From: DATGFB01 sp032160545
GTDB taxonomy: Bacteria; Actinomycetota; Actinomycetes; Mycobacteriales; Jatrophihabitantaceae
Assembly (NCBI GenBank): GCA_032160545.1
Contig: JAVHVN010000211.1
Span: 1 to 11,846 of the forward strand
DNA: 11,846 bases
Reading direction: 5' to 3'
Every line of letters starts with the position of its first letter. Position 1 is the stretch's first letter. The notes below the pieces were generated by a model. It worked only from the letters and a program-made list of their open reading frames with translations, did no database searches and was not told the origin of the DNA. Both the position numbers and the translations under genes were made by a program. Below are positions 5,292 to 11,846 of this stretch, in pieces.

Positions 5292-6755
5292 ATGAGCACA
5301 ACCATGAGCACGCGTACGACCCGCAGCGCACCGGCCTCCTTGGCGTGGGTGCTCGTCCTGACTGCGGTCGCCGCCCTCGTGGTGGCACTCGATCAGCTTG
5401 TCGTGGCTACGGCGCTGGACACCATCCATCGCGACATGGGGGCGTCGATGTCCAGCCTGGAGTGGACGGTCAACGCCTTCAGTCTCAGCTTCGCCGCGCT
5501 GATGATCCCCGCCGCCGAGGTCGGTGACCGGCTCGGCCGCAAGCGCACCTACCTGCTGGGCTTGGTGGTGTTCGCGGTCGCATCGGCCGCCTGTGCGCTC
5601 GCCCCGAACATCGGGCTGCTGATCGCGGCCCGGATCGTGCAGGGCATCGGTGCGGCACTGATCTCGCCGGCCGCTCTGGCCCTGCTGACCGCGGCCACCC
5701 CGCCACAGAAGCGTGGTGCGGTGATGGGCAGCTATGCCGCCGTCATGGGTCTGGCCGTGGTCGGTGGACCGTTGGTCGGTGGTGCCGTCACCCAAGGGAT
5801 CGCGTGGCAGTGGATCTTCTGGATCAACCTTCCGATCATCGCGCTGGTCCTCCCGTTCGCGGCCTCCAAACTCGTCGAGGTCAAGGGGACTCCGGCCCGG
5901 CTGGACTACCTCGGGCTGGTCTTGTCGGCGGCCGCGATGTTCGGTCTGGTCTGGGGACTGGTGCGCTCCGGTCCCGCCGGCTGGGCCAGCGGCGAGGTGC
6001 TCGGCACCCTGATCGGCGGCGGCATCCTGCTGAGCCTGTTCGTCGCGTGGGAATTGCATGTCACCCAGCCGATGCTGCCGATGCGCCTGTTCAAGGTCCG
6101 TGGATTTGCCGCCGGCAACCTGTCCACCCTGCTGTTGACGGCGTCGCTGTTCAGCACAGTCTTTTTCCTGGCCCAGTACCTCCAGATCGCGCTGGGCTAC
6201 TCACCTCTCGGCGCTGGTGTCCGATTCCTGCCCTGGACGGTCCCGCTGTTCTTCATCGCGCCGCTCGCCGGACGGCTGCAGGACCGGATCGGCCCGAGGT
6301 GGCTGATCTCGGTCGGCTTGGCTCTGCAGGGCGCCGGGCTGCTGTGGTTGGCCATCAGCGCGCACCAGCACGACTCGTACAACTCCGCGATCGCCGGGCT
6401 GATCATCTCGGGTGTCGGCACCTCGATGGCGATGCCGGCGCAGCAGAGTGCGGTCATGACCTCCGTGCCGCCGCAGTCCCTGGGCAAGGCCGCCGGCACG
6501 TTCAGCACCCTGCGCCAGCTGGGCGGCGCGCTCGGCATCGCTATCCTGGCCGCGGTCTTCGCCGCCAACGGCAGCGATCGTTCGCCGGCGCAGTTCGCCG
6601 ATGGGTTCTCGGCCGCGATTGTCGCCGCGGCGGTGCTCGCCTTCGCCGGCGCAGCGGCCGGGCTCCTGGCGCCCGGGCGCCGGCCGGCACCCGAGAAGGC
6701 CTCGACACAGGCTCCCACTATCGCGGCCGCGCAGGAGGAACTCGGTGTCAGCTGA
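5292..6755 (+). CDS. DHA2-type (14-helix) MFS drug/H+ antiporter
   Basis: This 487-residue inner-membrane transporter has about 14 hydrophobic segments, the usual DHA2 size. It should export drugs or other small molecules in exchange for protons. Motif D1 is degenerate: LDQLVVATALDTI (33-45), with Asp34 kept. Motif A is GDRLGRKR (78-85), motif B is RIVQGIGAA (114-122), and the antiporter motif C is GLAVVGGPLVGG (153-164). ATG 5292 is chosen because GGAAGGA precedes it by 11 bases; a second ATG at 5304 would be too far away. It is the first gene of the rightward operon, and its 3' end overlaps sigma factor B by 11 bases. Relatives confer resistance to dyes, quaternary ammonium compounds and antibiotics; the substrate here is not readable from sequence. 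Confidence 0.93.
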   Translation: MSTTMSTRTTRSAPASLAWVLVLTAVAALVVALDQLVVATALDTIHRDMGASMSSLEWTVNAFSLSFAALMIPAAEVGDRLGRKRTYLLGLVVFAVASAACALAPNIGLLIAARIVQGIGAALISPAALALLTAATPPQKRGAVMGSYAAVMGLAVVGGPLVGGAVTQGIAWQWIFWINLPIIALVLPFAASKLVEVKGTPARLDYLGLVLSAAAMFGLVWGLVRSGPAGWASGEVLGTLIGGGILLSLFVAWELHVTQPMLPMRLFKVRGFAAGNLSTLLLTASLFSTVFFLAQYLQIALGYSPLGAGVRFLPWTVPLFFIAPLAGRLQDRIGPRWLISVGLALQGAGLLWLAISAHQHDSYNSAIAGLIISGVGTSMAMPAQQSAVMTSVPPQSLGKAAGTFSTLRQLGGALGIAILAAVFAANGSDRSPAQFADGFSAAIVAAAVLAFAGAAAGLLAPGRRPAPEKASTQAPTIAAAQEELGVS

Positions 6756-7734
6756 CAACGGCGCGCGAGCCGGTGACTTCGCCCAGCTGGCCGACCCGTA
6801 CCGCCGCGAGTTGCTCGCCCACTGCTACCGGATGCTCGGATCGCTTCAGGACGCCGAAGACCTCGTCCAGGAGACCCTGCTGCGGGCCTGGCGCGGGTAC
6901 GAGGCGTTCGACGGGCGCTCCTCCTTGCGGACCTGGCTCTACCGGATCGCGACCAACGCCTGCCTGAGCGCCCTCAAGAACAGCAACCGGCGGGTGCTTC
7001 CGTCGGGCCTCGGTGCTCCCACCACGGACTCTGAGACCGCGACCCTGGACCGGCTCGACACGCTGTCCTGGTTGGACCCGATCCCGACCCAGCACCTCAC
7101 CGCGCAATCGGATGACCCGGCGGCGATCGTCGCGGTCCGCGACAGCACGCGGCTGGCGCTCGTCGCCGCGTTCCAGACACTGCCCACTCGCCAGCGAGCG
7201 GTGTTGATCCTCGTCGACGTCGTGGGCTTCACCGCGAGCGAATCAGCGCAGTTCCTCGGCATCACGGTGACCGCCGCGCGAAGCCTGCTCCAGCGGGCGC
7301 GGAGGACGCTGGCGCACGACCTGCCGACCCAGGACCTCGTCGTACCCGATCCCGATCTCGACAGCGATCTGCTTCGGCGGTACCTGCACGCATTCGAAAC
7401 AGCAGACACCGCTGCCCTCGCGCAACTGCTCCGCTCGGACGTCGAGTACGAGATGCCCCCGATCCGGACCTGGTACCTCGGACGCCGCGCGGTGCTCGAC
7501 CACCACACCCGGCGAGTCTTTCGCACCCCACGTCGCGCGATCGCGACCTCGGCCAACGGCTACCCCGCACTCGCCACCTACCTCCAGGCTGCCGACGGCT
7601 CCTTCCACGCACACGGCATCCAGGTCATCGAGTCTCGGGGCGGCCTGATCAGCCACGTCGGGGTGTTCCTCGACCCCGGCCTCTTCCCCGGCTTCGAGCT
7701 CCCGACCTCGCTACCGGCCGCGGTCACGTCATGA
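6745..7734 (+). CDS. ECF sigma factor B with C-terminal SnoaL-like domain (SigG/TIGR02960-like)
   Basis: The 329-residue protein is a second member of the same ECF subfamily as sigma factor A. Region 2 (about 18-80) reads LLAHCYRMLGSLQDAEDLVQ and RSSLRTWLYRIATNACL, nearly the same as A, and the RRVLPSGLG linker is also shared. Region 4 (about 133-190) is clearly different: TRQRAVLILVDVVGFTASES and ITVTAARSLLQRARRTL. Residues about 205-325 form the SnoaL-like tail (LLRRYLHAFETADTAALAQL onward), more diverged than region 2. GTG 6745 is chosen because AGGAGG (6733-6738) lies 6 bases upstream, inside the MFS gene; this gives an 11-base overlap and coupled translation. Its TGA overlaps the next ATG. 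No anti-sigma gene is adjacent. It probably controls its own operon, the divergent one, or both, but this is inference. Confidence 0.92.
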   Translation: MSADNGARAGDFAQLADPYRRELLAHCYRMLGSLQDAEDLVQETLLRAWRGYEAFDGRSSLRTWLYRIATNACLSALKNSNRRVLPSGLGAPTTDSETATLDRLDTLSWLDPIPTQHLTAQSDDPAAIVAVRDSTRLALVAAFQTLPTRQRAVLILVDVVGFTASESAQFLGITVTAARSLLQRARRTLAHDLPTQDLVVPDPDLDSDLLRRYLHAFETADTAALAQLLRSDVEYEMPPIRTWYLGRRAVLDHHTRRVFRTPRRAIATSANGYPALATYLQAADGSFHAHGIQVIESRGGLISHVGVFLDPGLFPGFELPTSLPAAVTS

Positions 7735-8270
7735 CCGGCATGCCGCACCCGCTCGACCTCCTCGCGCAAGCGGTGGACGTCGCCGGCAACAGCCTCCACG
7801 CAGCATCCGGGGTTCGTCCGACAAGCCCGACCCCCTGCAGCGAATGGGACCTCGGCACGCTCGTGTTCCACGTCGCCGACTCCGCAGCGACGCTGCGCGA
7901 ACTCATCGCCGGCGACGCGCCGGGCCCACCGCCGGCGGCCGGCTGCGGTCCCGCCCAGCGCGAATTGCGCAGGCTCGCCGAGGCGGTACACGACGCCCCC
8001 CGGCAGGACCCCGCAGTTGAACTCATCGCCTTGACCGGCTCCTTCGAACTCACCATCCACGCCTGGGACATCAACCAGGCCATCGGCAGCGGGCAGGAGG
8101 TTCCCGCGGACCTGGTGAGCACCCTGCTCAGCTTCGCCCCGGTCGTACTCAAGGACATCGACCACGCTGGACTCTTCGCCACCACCAGGCCACCCACGGC
8201 CGGCCAGTGCACGGACGCCGAGCGACTGCTCGCCCTGTTCGGGCGACGACCCGAAACCGGACTGACGTGA
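7731..8270 (+). CDS. TIGR03086 / mycothiol-dependent maleylpyruvate isomerase-type metal-binding protein
   Basis: The 179-residue protein is a DinB-like four-helix bundle of the actinobacterial TIGR03086 group. The hallmark PTPCSEWDLGTLVFHVADS (33-51) is present. The metal triad is visible as His47, Glu106 and His110, the latter two in FELTIHAWDI (E-x3-H). In this superfamily such residues bind zinc or nickel, and members act as thiol (mycothiol) transferases or isomerases. No C-terminal substrate domain like that of true maleylpyruvate isomerase is seen. Start ATG 7731 overlaps the sigma factor B stop (ATGA); ATG 7740 is an alternative. Its TGA overlaps the GTG of the next gene, so it is tightly coupled on both sides. 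A role in mycothiol-dependent detoxification fits the exporter and redox neighbours but is unproven. Confidence 0.87.
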   Translation: MTGMPHPLDLLAQAVDVAGNSLHAASGVRPTSPTPCSEWDLGTLVFHVADSAATLRELIAGDAPGPPPAAGCGPAQRELRRLAEAVHDAPRQDPAVELIALTGSFELTIHAWDINQAIGSGQEVPADLVSTLLSFAPVVLKDIDHAGLFATTRPPTAGQCTDAERLLALFGRRPETGLT

Positions 8271-8872
8271 GCCGCCTGATCGTGCACATGCAGGTGTCGC
8301 TCGACGGACTCGTCGCGAGCAGCGTCCCCGGTTCCACCTGGCAACTGTGGAACTGGGGCCCCGACTGGCCGTGGAGCGCCGACGCCAAAGCGCGCTTCAA
8401 CGCCGTCTTCGATGCCGTCCACGGCATCCTGCTGAGCCGACCCATGCTCGCCGAGGGCTACCTCGATCACTGGCGTCGGGCCGCGGACGAGCACCCGAAC
8501 GATCCCGACTACCGATTCGCGCGGCGCATCAGCGAACTGCCCAAGTTCGTCCTCACCCGGCACGGCATCGACGCGCGCCGGCCGGCCACCACCGTGATCG
8601 ACGCACCACTGACCGACGGCGTGCGCCAGGCCCAGGCCACCGCCGCCGGCGACGTGGTGTGCTTCGGCGGGGCCGGATTCGTCAACGCCCTGCTGCGCCA
8701 CGACCTCGTCGACGAACTCCAGCTCTACGTCAACCCCGGCATCGCCGGCCGGGGCACCCGGATCTTCGACGGGAGCATGGCCACTGACCGCTACGAGCTG
8801 ATCGAAGCAACGCCGACGGTGTGCGGCATCCTCATCACTCGCTGGACCCGCCCCGCTCAGGGAACGTCCTAG
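8267..8872 (+). CDS. DHFR/RibD C-terminal-domain family protein B
   Basis: The 201-residue protein has the RibD-C/DHFR-like fold: LIVHMQVSLDGLV (4-16), GILLSRPMLAEGYLDHW (53-69), LPKFVLTRHG (91-100), DVVCFGGAGFVNALL (129-143) and LVDELQLYVNPGIAGRGTRI (147-166). Unlike protein A it keeps the standard SLDG and the GGAGF nucleotide loop, so it may be the catalytically intact one. Where relatives have GRxTYE it has SRPMLAE. GTG 8267 overlaps the previous stop (GTGA), and homology begins at once, which supports this start. It is the last gene of the rightward operon. Its TAG shares CTAG with the stop of the convergent cytochrome b gene. It is not a folate-pathway DHFR; its natural substrate is unknown. 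Confidence 0.88.
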   Translation: MSRLIVHMQVSLDGLVASSVPGSTWQLWNWGPDWPWSADAKARFNAVFDAVHGILLSRPMLAEGYLDHWRRAADEHPNDPDYRFARRISELPKFVLTRHGIDARRPATTVIDAPLTDGVRQAQATAAGDVVCFGGAGFVNALLRHDLVDELQLYVNPGIAGRGTRIFDGSMATDRYELIEATPTVCGILITRWTRPAQGTS

Positions 8873-9498
8873 TCCGGCCCCACGTCGACGTCCTCGGCCC
8901 AGGCCGCATGCTCGGCGTGCGCCCAGCTGGCCGAGACCCGTCCGGTGCGCATGCCGCGCCGCGCCTCGCGATCCTTGATCGCATAGGCGATGTGGCCGAG
9001 TACGAGCACGCCGAGGGCGAGGGCGAACCAGTCGTGGACGAACGTCGCGCCGGTGCGCCAGGACAGCCGGGCCAGACCGGGGTAGAACATGAGCAGCCCG
9101 CTGCCAAGCAGTGCGAGGATCGCCCCCGCGGTAAGGGCGGCGTTCAGCTTCTGGCCGGCGTTGAACTTGCCGACGCGAATCGAGCCGTCCCGCCGGGTCC
9201 GGGACCGCAACCATCGCCAGTCGGACGGACTGAACCGGTTCAGTGTGGCCAGATCGGCCCGATAGGCGGCCGAGGCGAGGCCGAAGAGGATCGGTGCCGG
9301 CAGCGCGAAGCCGGCGTAGACGTGGATGAGTTCGACGACATGGCGGTGCCCGACCTTGATCGAGAGGGATCCGTTGTAGAGGACCGCAGCGGTGACGATG
9401 CAGACGATCATCAGCGCCGCGGTGAACCAGTGCACCGCCCGCTCGGCGCGGCTGAAGCGATCCAGGTAGCGCCGAACCGGCTCGTTGTGTGGTGTCAT
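8869..9498 (-). CDS. Membrane cytochrome b (FdhG / cytochrome b561-like), partner of the Mo enzyme
   Basis: This 209-residue integral membrane protein has four main helices, near 25-42, 58-78, 120-138 and 152-173. Candidate haem ligands are His23 (RAVHWFTA), His59 (ELIHVYAG), His155 (TFVHDWFA) and His169 (LGHIAYA). The loop RVGKFNAGQKLNA (108-120) is the characteristic segment of formate dehydrogenase gamma subunits. It should pass electrons between the quinone pool and a periplasmic-side redox partner. The molybdopterin gene is immediately upstream (14-bp gap), so the two probably form one complex. ATG 9498 has only a weak Shine-Dalgarno sequence; coupling to the upstream stop is likely. The C-terminal 35 residues are charged and probably cytoplasmic. 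Confidence 0.85.
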   Translation of the reverse strand: MTPHNEPVRRYLDRFSRAERAVHWFTAALMIVCIVTAAVLYNGSLSIKVGHRHVVELIHVYAGFALPAPILFGLASAAYRADLATLNRFSPSDWRWLRSRTRRDGSIRVGKFNAGQKLNAALTAGAILALLGSGLLMFYPGLARLSWRTGATFVHDWFALALGVLVLGHIAYAIKDREARRGMRTGRVSASWAHAEHAAWAEDVDVGPD

Positions 9499-9512
9499 CG
9501 CGGCATCAGCTG

Positions 9513-10208
9513 CTAGTTCTTGATCGTGCCGTCGAGGGCGTAGCCGCGATGCTCCCAGTAGCCCGGAACCTCACCGTGGGTGAGTTCGATGCCGGACAGC
9601 CATTTGGTGCTCTTGTAGCCGTACATCGACGCGGCGTAGATCCGTACCGGGCCGCCGTGGTCGTGGCTGACCGGGCCGCCGAGCATCCGCAGCGCCACGA
9701 TGACGTCGGGCCGGCGCGCCTGCGGCAGGCTCATGCTCTCGGTGTACGTGCCGTCGAAGGAACGAAACCGGACCGCGGTCGCCTCAGCGGATGGTTCGGC
9801 CAGGTCCAGCAACGCCGACAGCGGCACGCCCGCCCAGTGCACGTCCAGCACCTGCCAGCCGGTGACGCAGTGGAAGTCGCTGACCAGCGCGGTCTGCGGC
9901 ATCACCTGCAGCTCCGGCAGGGTGTACGTCGCCGGCCGGGCAACCAGACCGGACACGGTGAGCCGGTACGTAGCGGCGGTCTTCGTCGGCACGGACCCCG
10001 TCACCGAGTAGAACCGGAACGCCGCCCCCAGCGGGAACAGGGCTACCAGGCCGGTGGGATCCCGTGCCTCGATCGGCCCGAGCAGCCGAGCCAGTCCGTT
10101 CTGGACCCAGCTGCCGCCCACGATGCCGGCGGCGCCCAGCGCGACCAGGCCCAGGACCGTCCGTCGACCTACCGGCGCACCCGCAGGCTCGCCACCCTCA
10201 TCAGTCAT
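9513..10208 (-). CDS. Tat-exported molybdopterin oxidoreductase, sulfite oxidase fold (MsrP/YedY-like)
   Basis: The 231-residue protein starts with a twin-arginine signal (GRRTVLGLVALGAAGIVGG, Arg15-Arg16), so it is exported folded with its cofactor. The sulfite-oxidase molybdopterin domain follows: YRLTVSGLVARPATYTLPEL (81-100), the molybdenum ligand Cys114 in DFHCVTGW (111-118), HDHGGPVRI (182-190) and GYKSTKWLSGIEL (197-209). The family includes periplasmic methionine sulfoxide reductase and sulfite dehydrogenases. No dimerisation domain of classical sulfite oxidase is present, so an MsrP-like reductase or another oxyanion/sulfoxide enzyme is more likely. ATG 10208 lies 28 bp after the small membrane gene; the Shine-Dalgarno sequence (GAGGGG) is modest. 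The cytochrome b encoded next would supply or accept electrons. The substrate is not determined. Confidence 0.9.
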   Translation of the reverse strand: MTDEGGEPAGAPVGRRTVLGLVALGAAGIVGGSWVQNGLARLLGPIEARDPTGLVALFPLGAAFRFYSVTGSVPTKTAATYRLTVSGLVARPATYTLPELQVMPQTALVSDFHCVTGWQVLDVHWAGVPLSALLDLAEPSAEATAVRFRSFDGTYTESMSLPQARRPDVIVALRMLGGPVSHDHGGPVRIYAASMYGYKSTKWLSGIELTHGEVPGYWEHRGYALDGTIKN

Positions 10209-10236
10209 CCCGCATGCCGCCCCTCAGCCGCCATTG

Positions 10237-10428
10237 TCACCGCACCCGGCCACGAATGCCGACCGCCGCCACCGCCAGCCCGACAACGATGATCACCGGG
10301 CCGGCGATCGCCCAGAACGTCGAGCCGCTCATCGCACTGCCGTTGATCACTCCGGCTCCCTGCAGCGTGAACACCAGCCCCGCCAGGGCGACGACGACAC
10401 CCGCGATCACCCATCCTGGCTTGCGCAC
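10237..10428 (-). CDS. Small two-helix membrane protein, 63 residues, unknown function
   Basis: The protein has a short basic N-terminus (MRKPG), a helix at about 6-24, a loop of about 20 residues (INGSAMSGSTF), a second helix at about 38-57 and a basic C-terminus. Both ends are therefore probably cytoplasmic. GTG 10428 is set by AAGGAG (10435-10440) 6 bases upstream. Short proteins of this kind are frequent in actinobacteria and have no assigned role that I can name. It sits between the permease and the molybdoenzyme, 28 bp from each, so it is probably part of the same transcript. It might be an accessory subunit of the redox complex, which is speculation. Confidence 0.75.
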   Translation of the reverse strand: MRKPGWVIAGVVVALAGLVFTLQGAGVINGSAMSGSTFWAIAGPVIIVVGLAVAAVGIRGRVR

Positions 10429-10456
10429 ATTGATCTCCTTCAGCTCGCGGTGTGGA

Positions 10457-11686
10457 TCAGCTTGTCGAGTGGTGCAGGGTGGCCCACAGCCCGTAGAGCG
10501 CGAAGGCGCTCGAGCCGGCGCTCAGCGCCCAGGCGGGCAGCATCCGGCTGCCGTGACGGGCCGCGAAACGCGGGTAGGCGGCGAAGACGATCAGCTGGCT
10601 GAGCCACAGCGCGACCAGCGACGGCTTGAGCAGATCGTCGTAGATCCGTATCGGATCGATCAGGGTGAGTGGCGCGAACCCGACCAGCGCGATGCCGATC
10701 CCGACGACGATCGGGCGCAGCGACCACGTCGTGACGGCGTGCACGAGCCGGCTGAGTGCGAGGTACTCGACCAGCATGACGCCGCCGACGCTGGCCGCGA
10801 CGCCGATCCCGACCGCCACCGCGAAGTCATGCCCGACGAACTGCTGGGCGATGCTCATCCCGGGGATCGGGCTATGCGCGAACTGCGGGTCGCCGGCCAG
10901 CGGGTAGACGGCGGCGACGATGACGGCCGCTGACGCGAGATAGGCACCGATCAGCCCGCGCCGCACCGTCCGGCGGGGACGTGCCACCTCGCCGCCGAGG
11001 AACAGCGGCAGGCTGCCACAGACGTAGAGCAAGGCCGTCTGCGCGCTCGCGGTGGCCAACGTCCCGGTGGGCGCTCCGGCACCGAAACTCGACACCGGCG
11101 CGTGGAGGTGACTGATCGCGACACCGCCCACCCCTGCCGCGAGCGCGAGCTGTCCGGCCGCCAGCGCGCCGGTGACGACCAACGTGGTCCGGCGCCCGGC
11201 GATCATCACGGCGGCCAGCGCCAGCGGCAACGCGAGCTCGAGCACATGCTGGTAGCGCCGCTCCCCCGGCAGCACCGCCGGCAGCGTGTCGTAGACGATC
11301 TGTGCGGTGGTGTAGAGCAGGTAGAGCAGGTAGCTGGCGATCCACAGCCCGGCCTGGACGAGCGCGAGCCGCCGCCCGGCGGCGGCCTCGACGAACGTGT
11401 ACAGCCCGCCCGAGCCGTGGACGTGCTTCGCGTACCGCAACCAGATCGCCAGCGGCACGGTGAACACGACCACGGCAGCGACCATCGCCAGCCCCGCCGA
11501 CGCGCTCGCGTCGGCGACGATGCCCGGCGCGTACAGCGCGGCGAGCGCCAGCGGGCCCCCGAAAGAGGTGACCGCCACCCCGACGAAAGCCCACCCGCCG
11601 ATCGGCCGCCCCGTGTCGCGGGACGGCCGATCCGGCGTAGTGCTTCCTGGCCCGCCTCCGGTCGGCGCGCTCAGGGCGAGATTCAC
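10457..11686 (-). CDS. APC-superfamily permease
   Basis: This 409-residue polytopic membrane protein has about 11-12 hydrophobic segments. After a Pro-rich cytoplasmic head of about 28 residues, the first helix carries GWAFVGVAVTSFGGPLALAA, the Gly-rich helix 1 pattern of amino-acid/polyamine/organocation transporters. HGSGGLYTFVEAAAGRR (89-105) matches the conserved start of helix 3 and its loop. GGEVARPRRTVRRGLIGAY is the typical E-x-x-x-P-x-R-x-x-P/R-like loop. The substrate is probably an amino acid or amine, but it cannot be chosen from sequence. GTG 11686 overlaps the preceding gene's TGA (GTGA). The frame is open further upstream, but that part reads as Arg-rich shadow of the partial gene. 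The link to the molybdoenzyme is only positional. Confidence 0.85.
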   Translation of the reverse strand: MNLALSAPTGGGPGSTTPDRPSRDTGRPIGGWAFVGVAVTSFGGPLALAALYAPGIVADASASAGLAMVAAVVVFTVPLAIWLRYAKHVHGSGGLYTFVEAAAGRRLALVQAGLWIASYLLYLLYTTAQIVYDTLPAVLPGERRYQHVLELALPLALAAVMIAGRRTTLVVTGALAAGQLALAAGVGGVAISHLHAPVSSFGAGAPTGTLATASAQTALLYVCGSLPLFLGGEVARPRRTVRRGLIGAYLASAAVIVAAVYPLAGDPQFAHSPIPGMSIAQQFVGHDFAVAVGIGVAASVGGVMLVEYLALSRLVHAVTTWSLRPIVVGIGIALVGFAPLTLIDPIRIYDDLLKPSLVALWLSQLIVFAAYPRFAARHGSRMLPAWALSAGSSAFALYGLWATLHHSTS

Positions 11687-11846
11687 GACCAGCCGCCGCC
11701 GGCGTTCGAACCGCTGCTCGTCGACGGCGCGGACGACGGGGCAGTCGACGGCGCAGACGACGCCGGTGCGGCTGCTGCACTCAGGCTGGTGATCTGCTGG
11801 CCTGAGGGCGCGACCACGTACCAGGGGGCGCCGAACCCGTTGCTGC
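11683..11846 (-). CDS. C-terminal fragment of an unidentified protein with Ala/Ser/Pro-rich tail (5' truncated by window edge)
   Basis: Reading leftward from the window edge, one frame encodes 53 residues ending at TGA (11685-11683). The first part, SNGFGAPWYVVAPSGQQITS, looks like a folded domain end. The rest is a low-complexity Ser/Ala/Pro stretch (APSTAPSSAPSTSSGS), typical of exported or envelope-linked actinobacterial proteins. The stop overlaps the permease GTG by GTGA, which supports this frame over the alternatives: one has an internal stop and the other is Arg-rich. I do not recognise the family. It appears to be co-transcribed with the permease. Confidence 0.65.
   Translation of the reverse strand, partial: SNGFGAPWYVVAPSGQQITSLSAAAAPASSAPSTAPSSAPSTSSGSNAGGGWS

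Noticed and set aside
5804..6967. Plus-strand open frame of about 387 codons overlapping the MFS gene and sigma factor B in another frame
   Set aside because: It is Arg/Ala-rich and crosses from one real gene into the next. It ends by reading the sigma region in the wrong frame.
4592..8872. A folate-synthesis cluster linking the folP-like gene with the DHFR-like genes
   Set aside because: The DHFR-like proteins are of the stand-alone RibD-C group, not true DHFR, and are separated from the folP-like gene by unrelated convergent genes.
7724..9214. Very long minus-strand open frame (about 496 codons) opposite sigma factor B, TIGR03086 and DHFR-like B
   Set aside because: It has no recognisable domain and an Arg/Gly/Ala/Pro-rich composition, and it runs antisense across three well-supported genes. 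Long antisense frames are expected at this GC content.
9489..10933. Long plus-strand open frames opposite the molybdoenzyme, small membrane and permease genes
   Set aside because: They are low-complexity Arg/Pro/Asp-rich translations with no domain. The minus-strand genes explain the region fully.

Overview
The window comes from a high-GC actinobacterial chromosome. The evidence is the strongly GC-rich third codon positions, frequent GTG starts, genes packed with 4 to 11 base overlaps, and family content typical of actinomycetes: a class I PPK2, an F420-type luciferase-like oxidoreductase, a mycothiol-linked TIGR03086/DinB-fold protein and SnoaL-tailed ECF sigma factors. The order and genus cannot be fixed from sequence alone. 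No tRNA, rRNA, CRISPR array, insertion sequence or phage gene was seen.

Left edge (1-1765, + strand): the C-terminal end of a dihydropteroate-synthase-like protein (FolP2 type), then a small two-helix LapA/DUF1049 membrane protein whose proline/glutamine-rich head is a 15-bp DNA repeat, then a complete polyphosphate kinase 2. A 16-bp tandem repeat lies just before the PPK2 ribosome binding site.

Centre (1797-8872): two operons diverge from a 109-bp intergenic region at 5183-5291. The leftward operon runs DHFR/RibD-C-like protein, ECF sigma factor A, LLM flavin/F420 oxidoreductase, two-domain ABM-like protein. The rightward operon runs DHA2-type MFS exporter, ECF sigma factor B, TIGR03086 protein, second DHFR/RibD-C-like protein. 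Both arms therefore hold one ECF sigma factor of the same SnoaL-tailed subfamily and one DHFR-like protein, and most junctions are translationally coupled. The two sigma factors agree closely in region 2 but differ in the region 4 recognition helix. No anti-sigma gene is visible. This looks like a duplicated, self-contained regulatory, efflux and redox locus and is the most interesting part of the window.

Right edge (8869-11846, - strand): a five-gene run transcribed leftward. It contains the C-terminal end of an unidentified protein with an Ala/Ser/Pro-rich tail, an APC-superfamily permease, a 63-residue two-helix membrane protein, a Tat-exported sulfite-oxidase-fold molybdopterin enzyme and its probable FdhG-like membrane cytochrome b. 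The cytochrome b gene meets the second DHFR-like gene tail to tail, and their stop codons share one CTAG.
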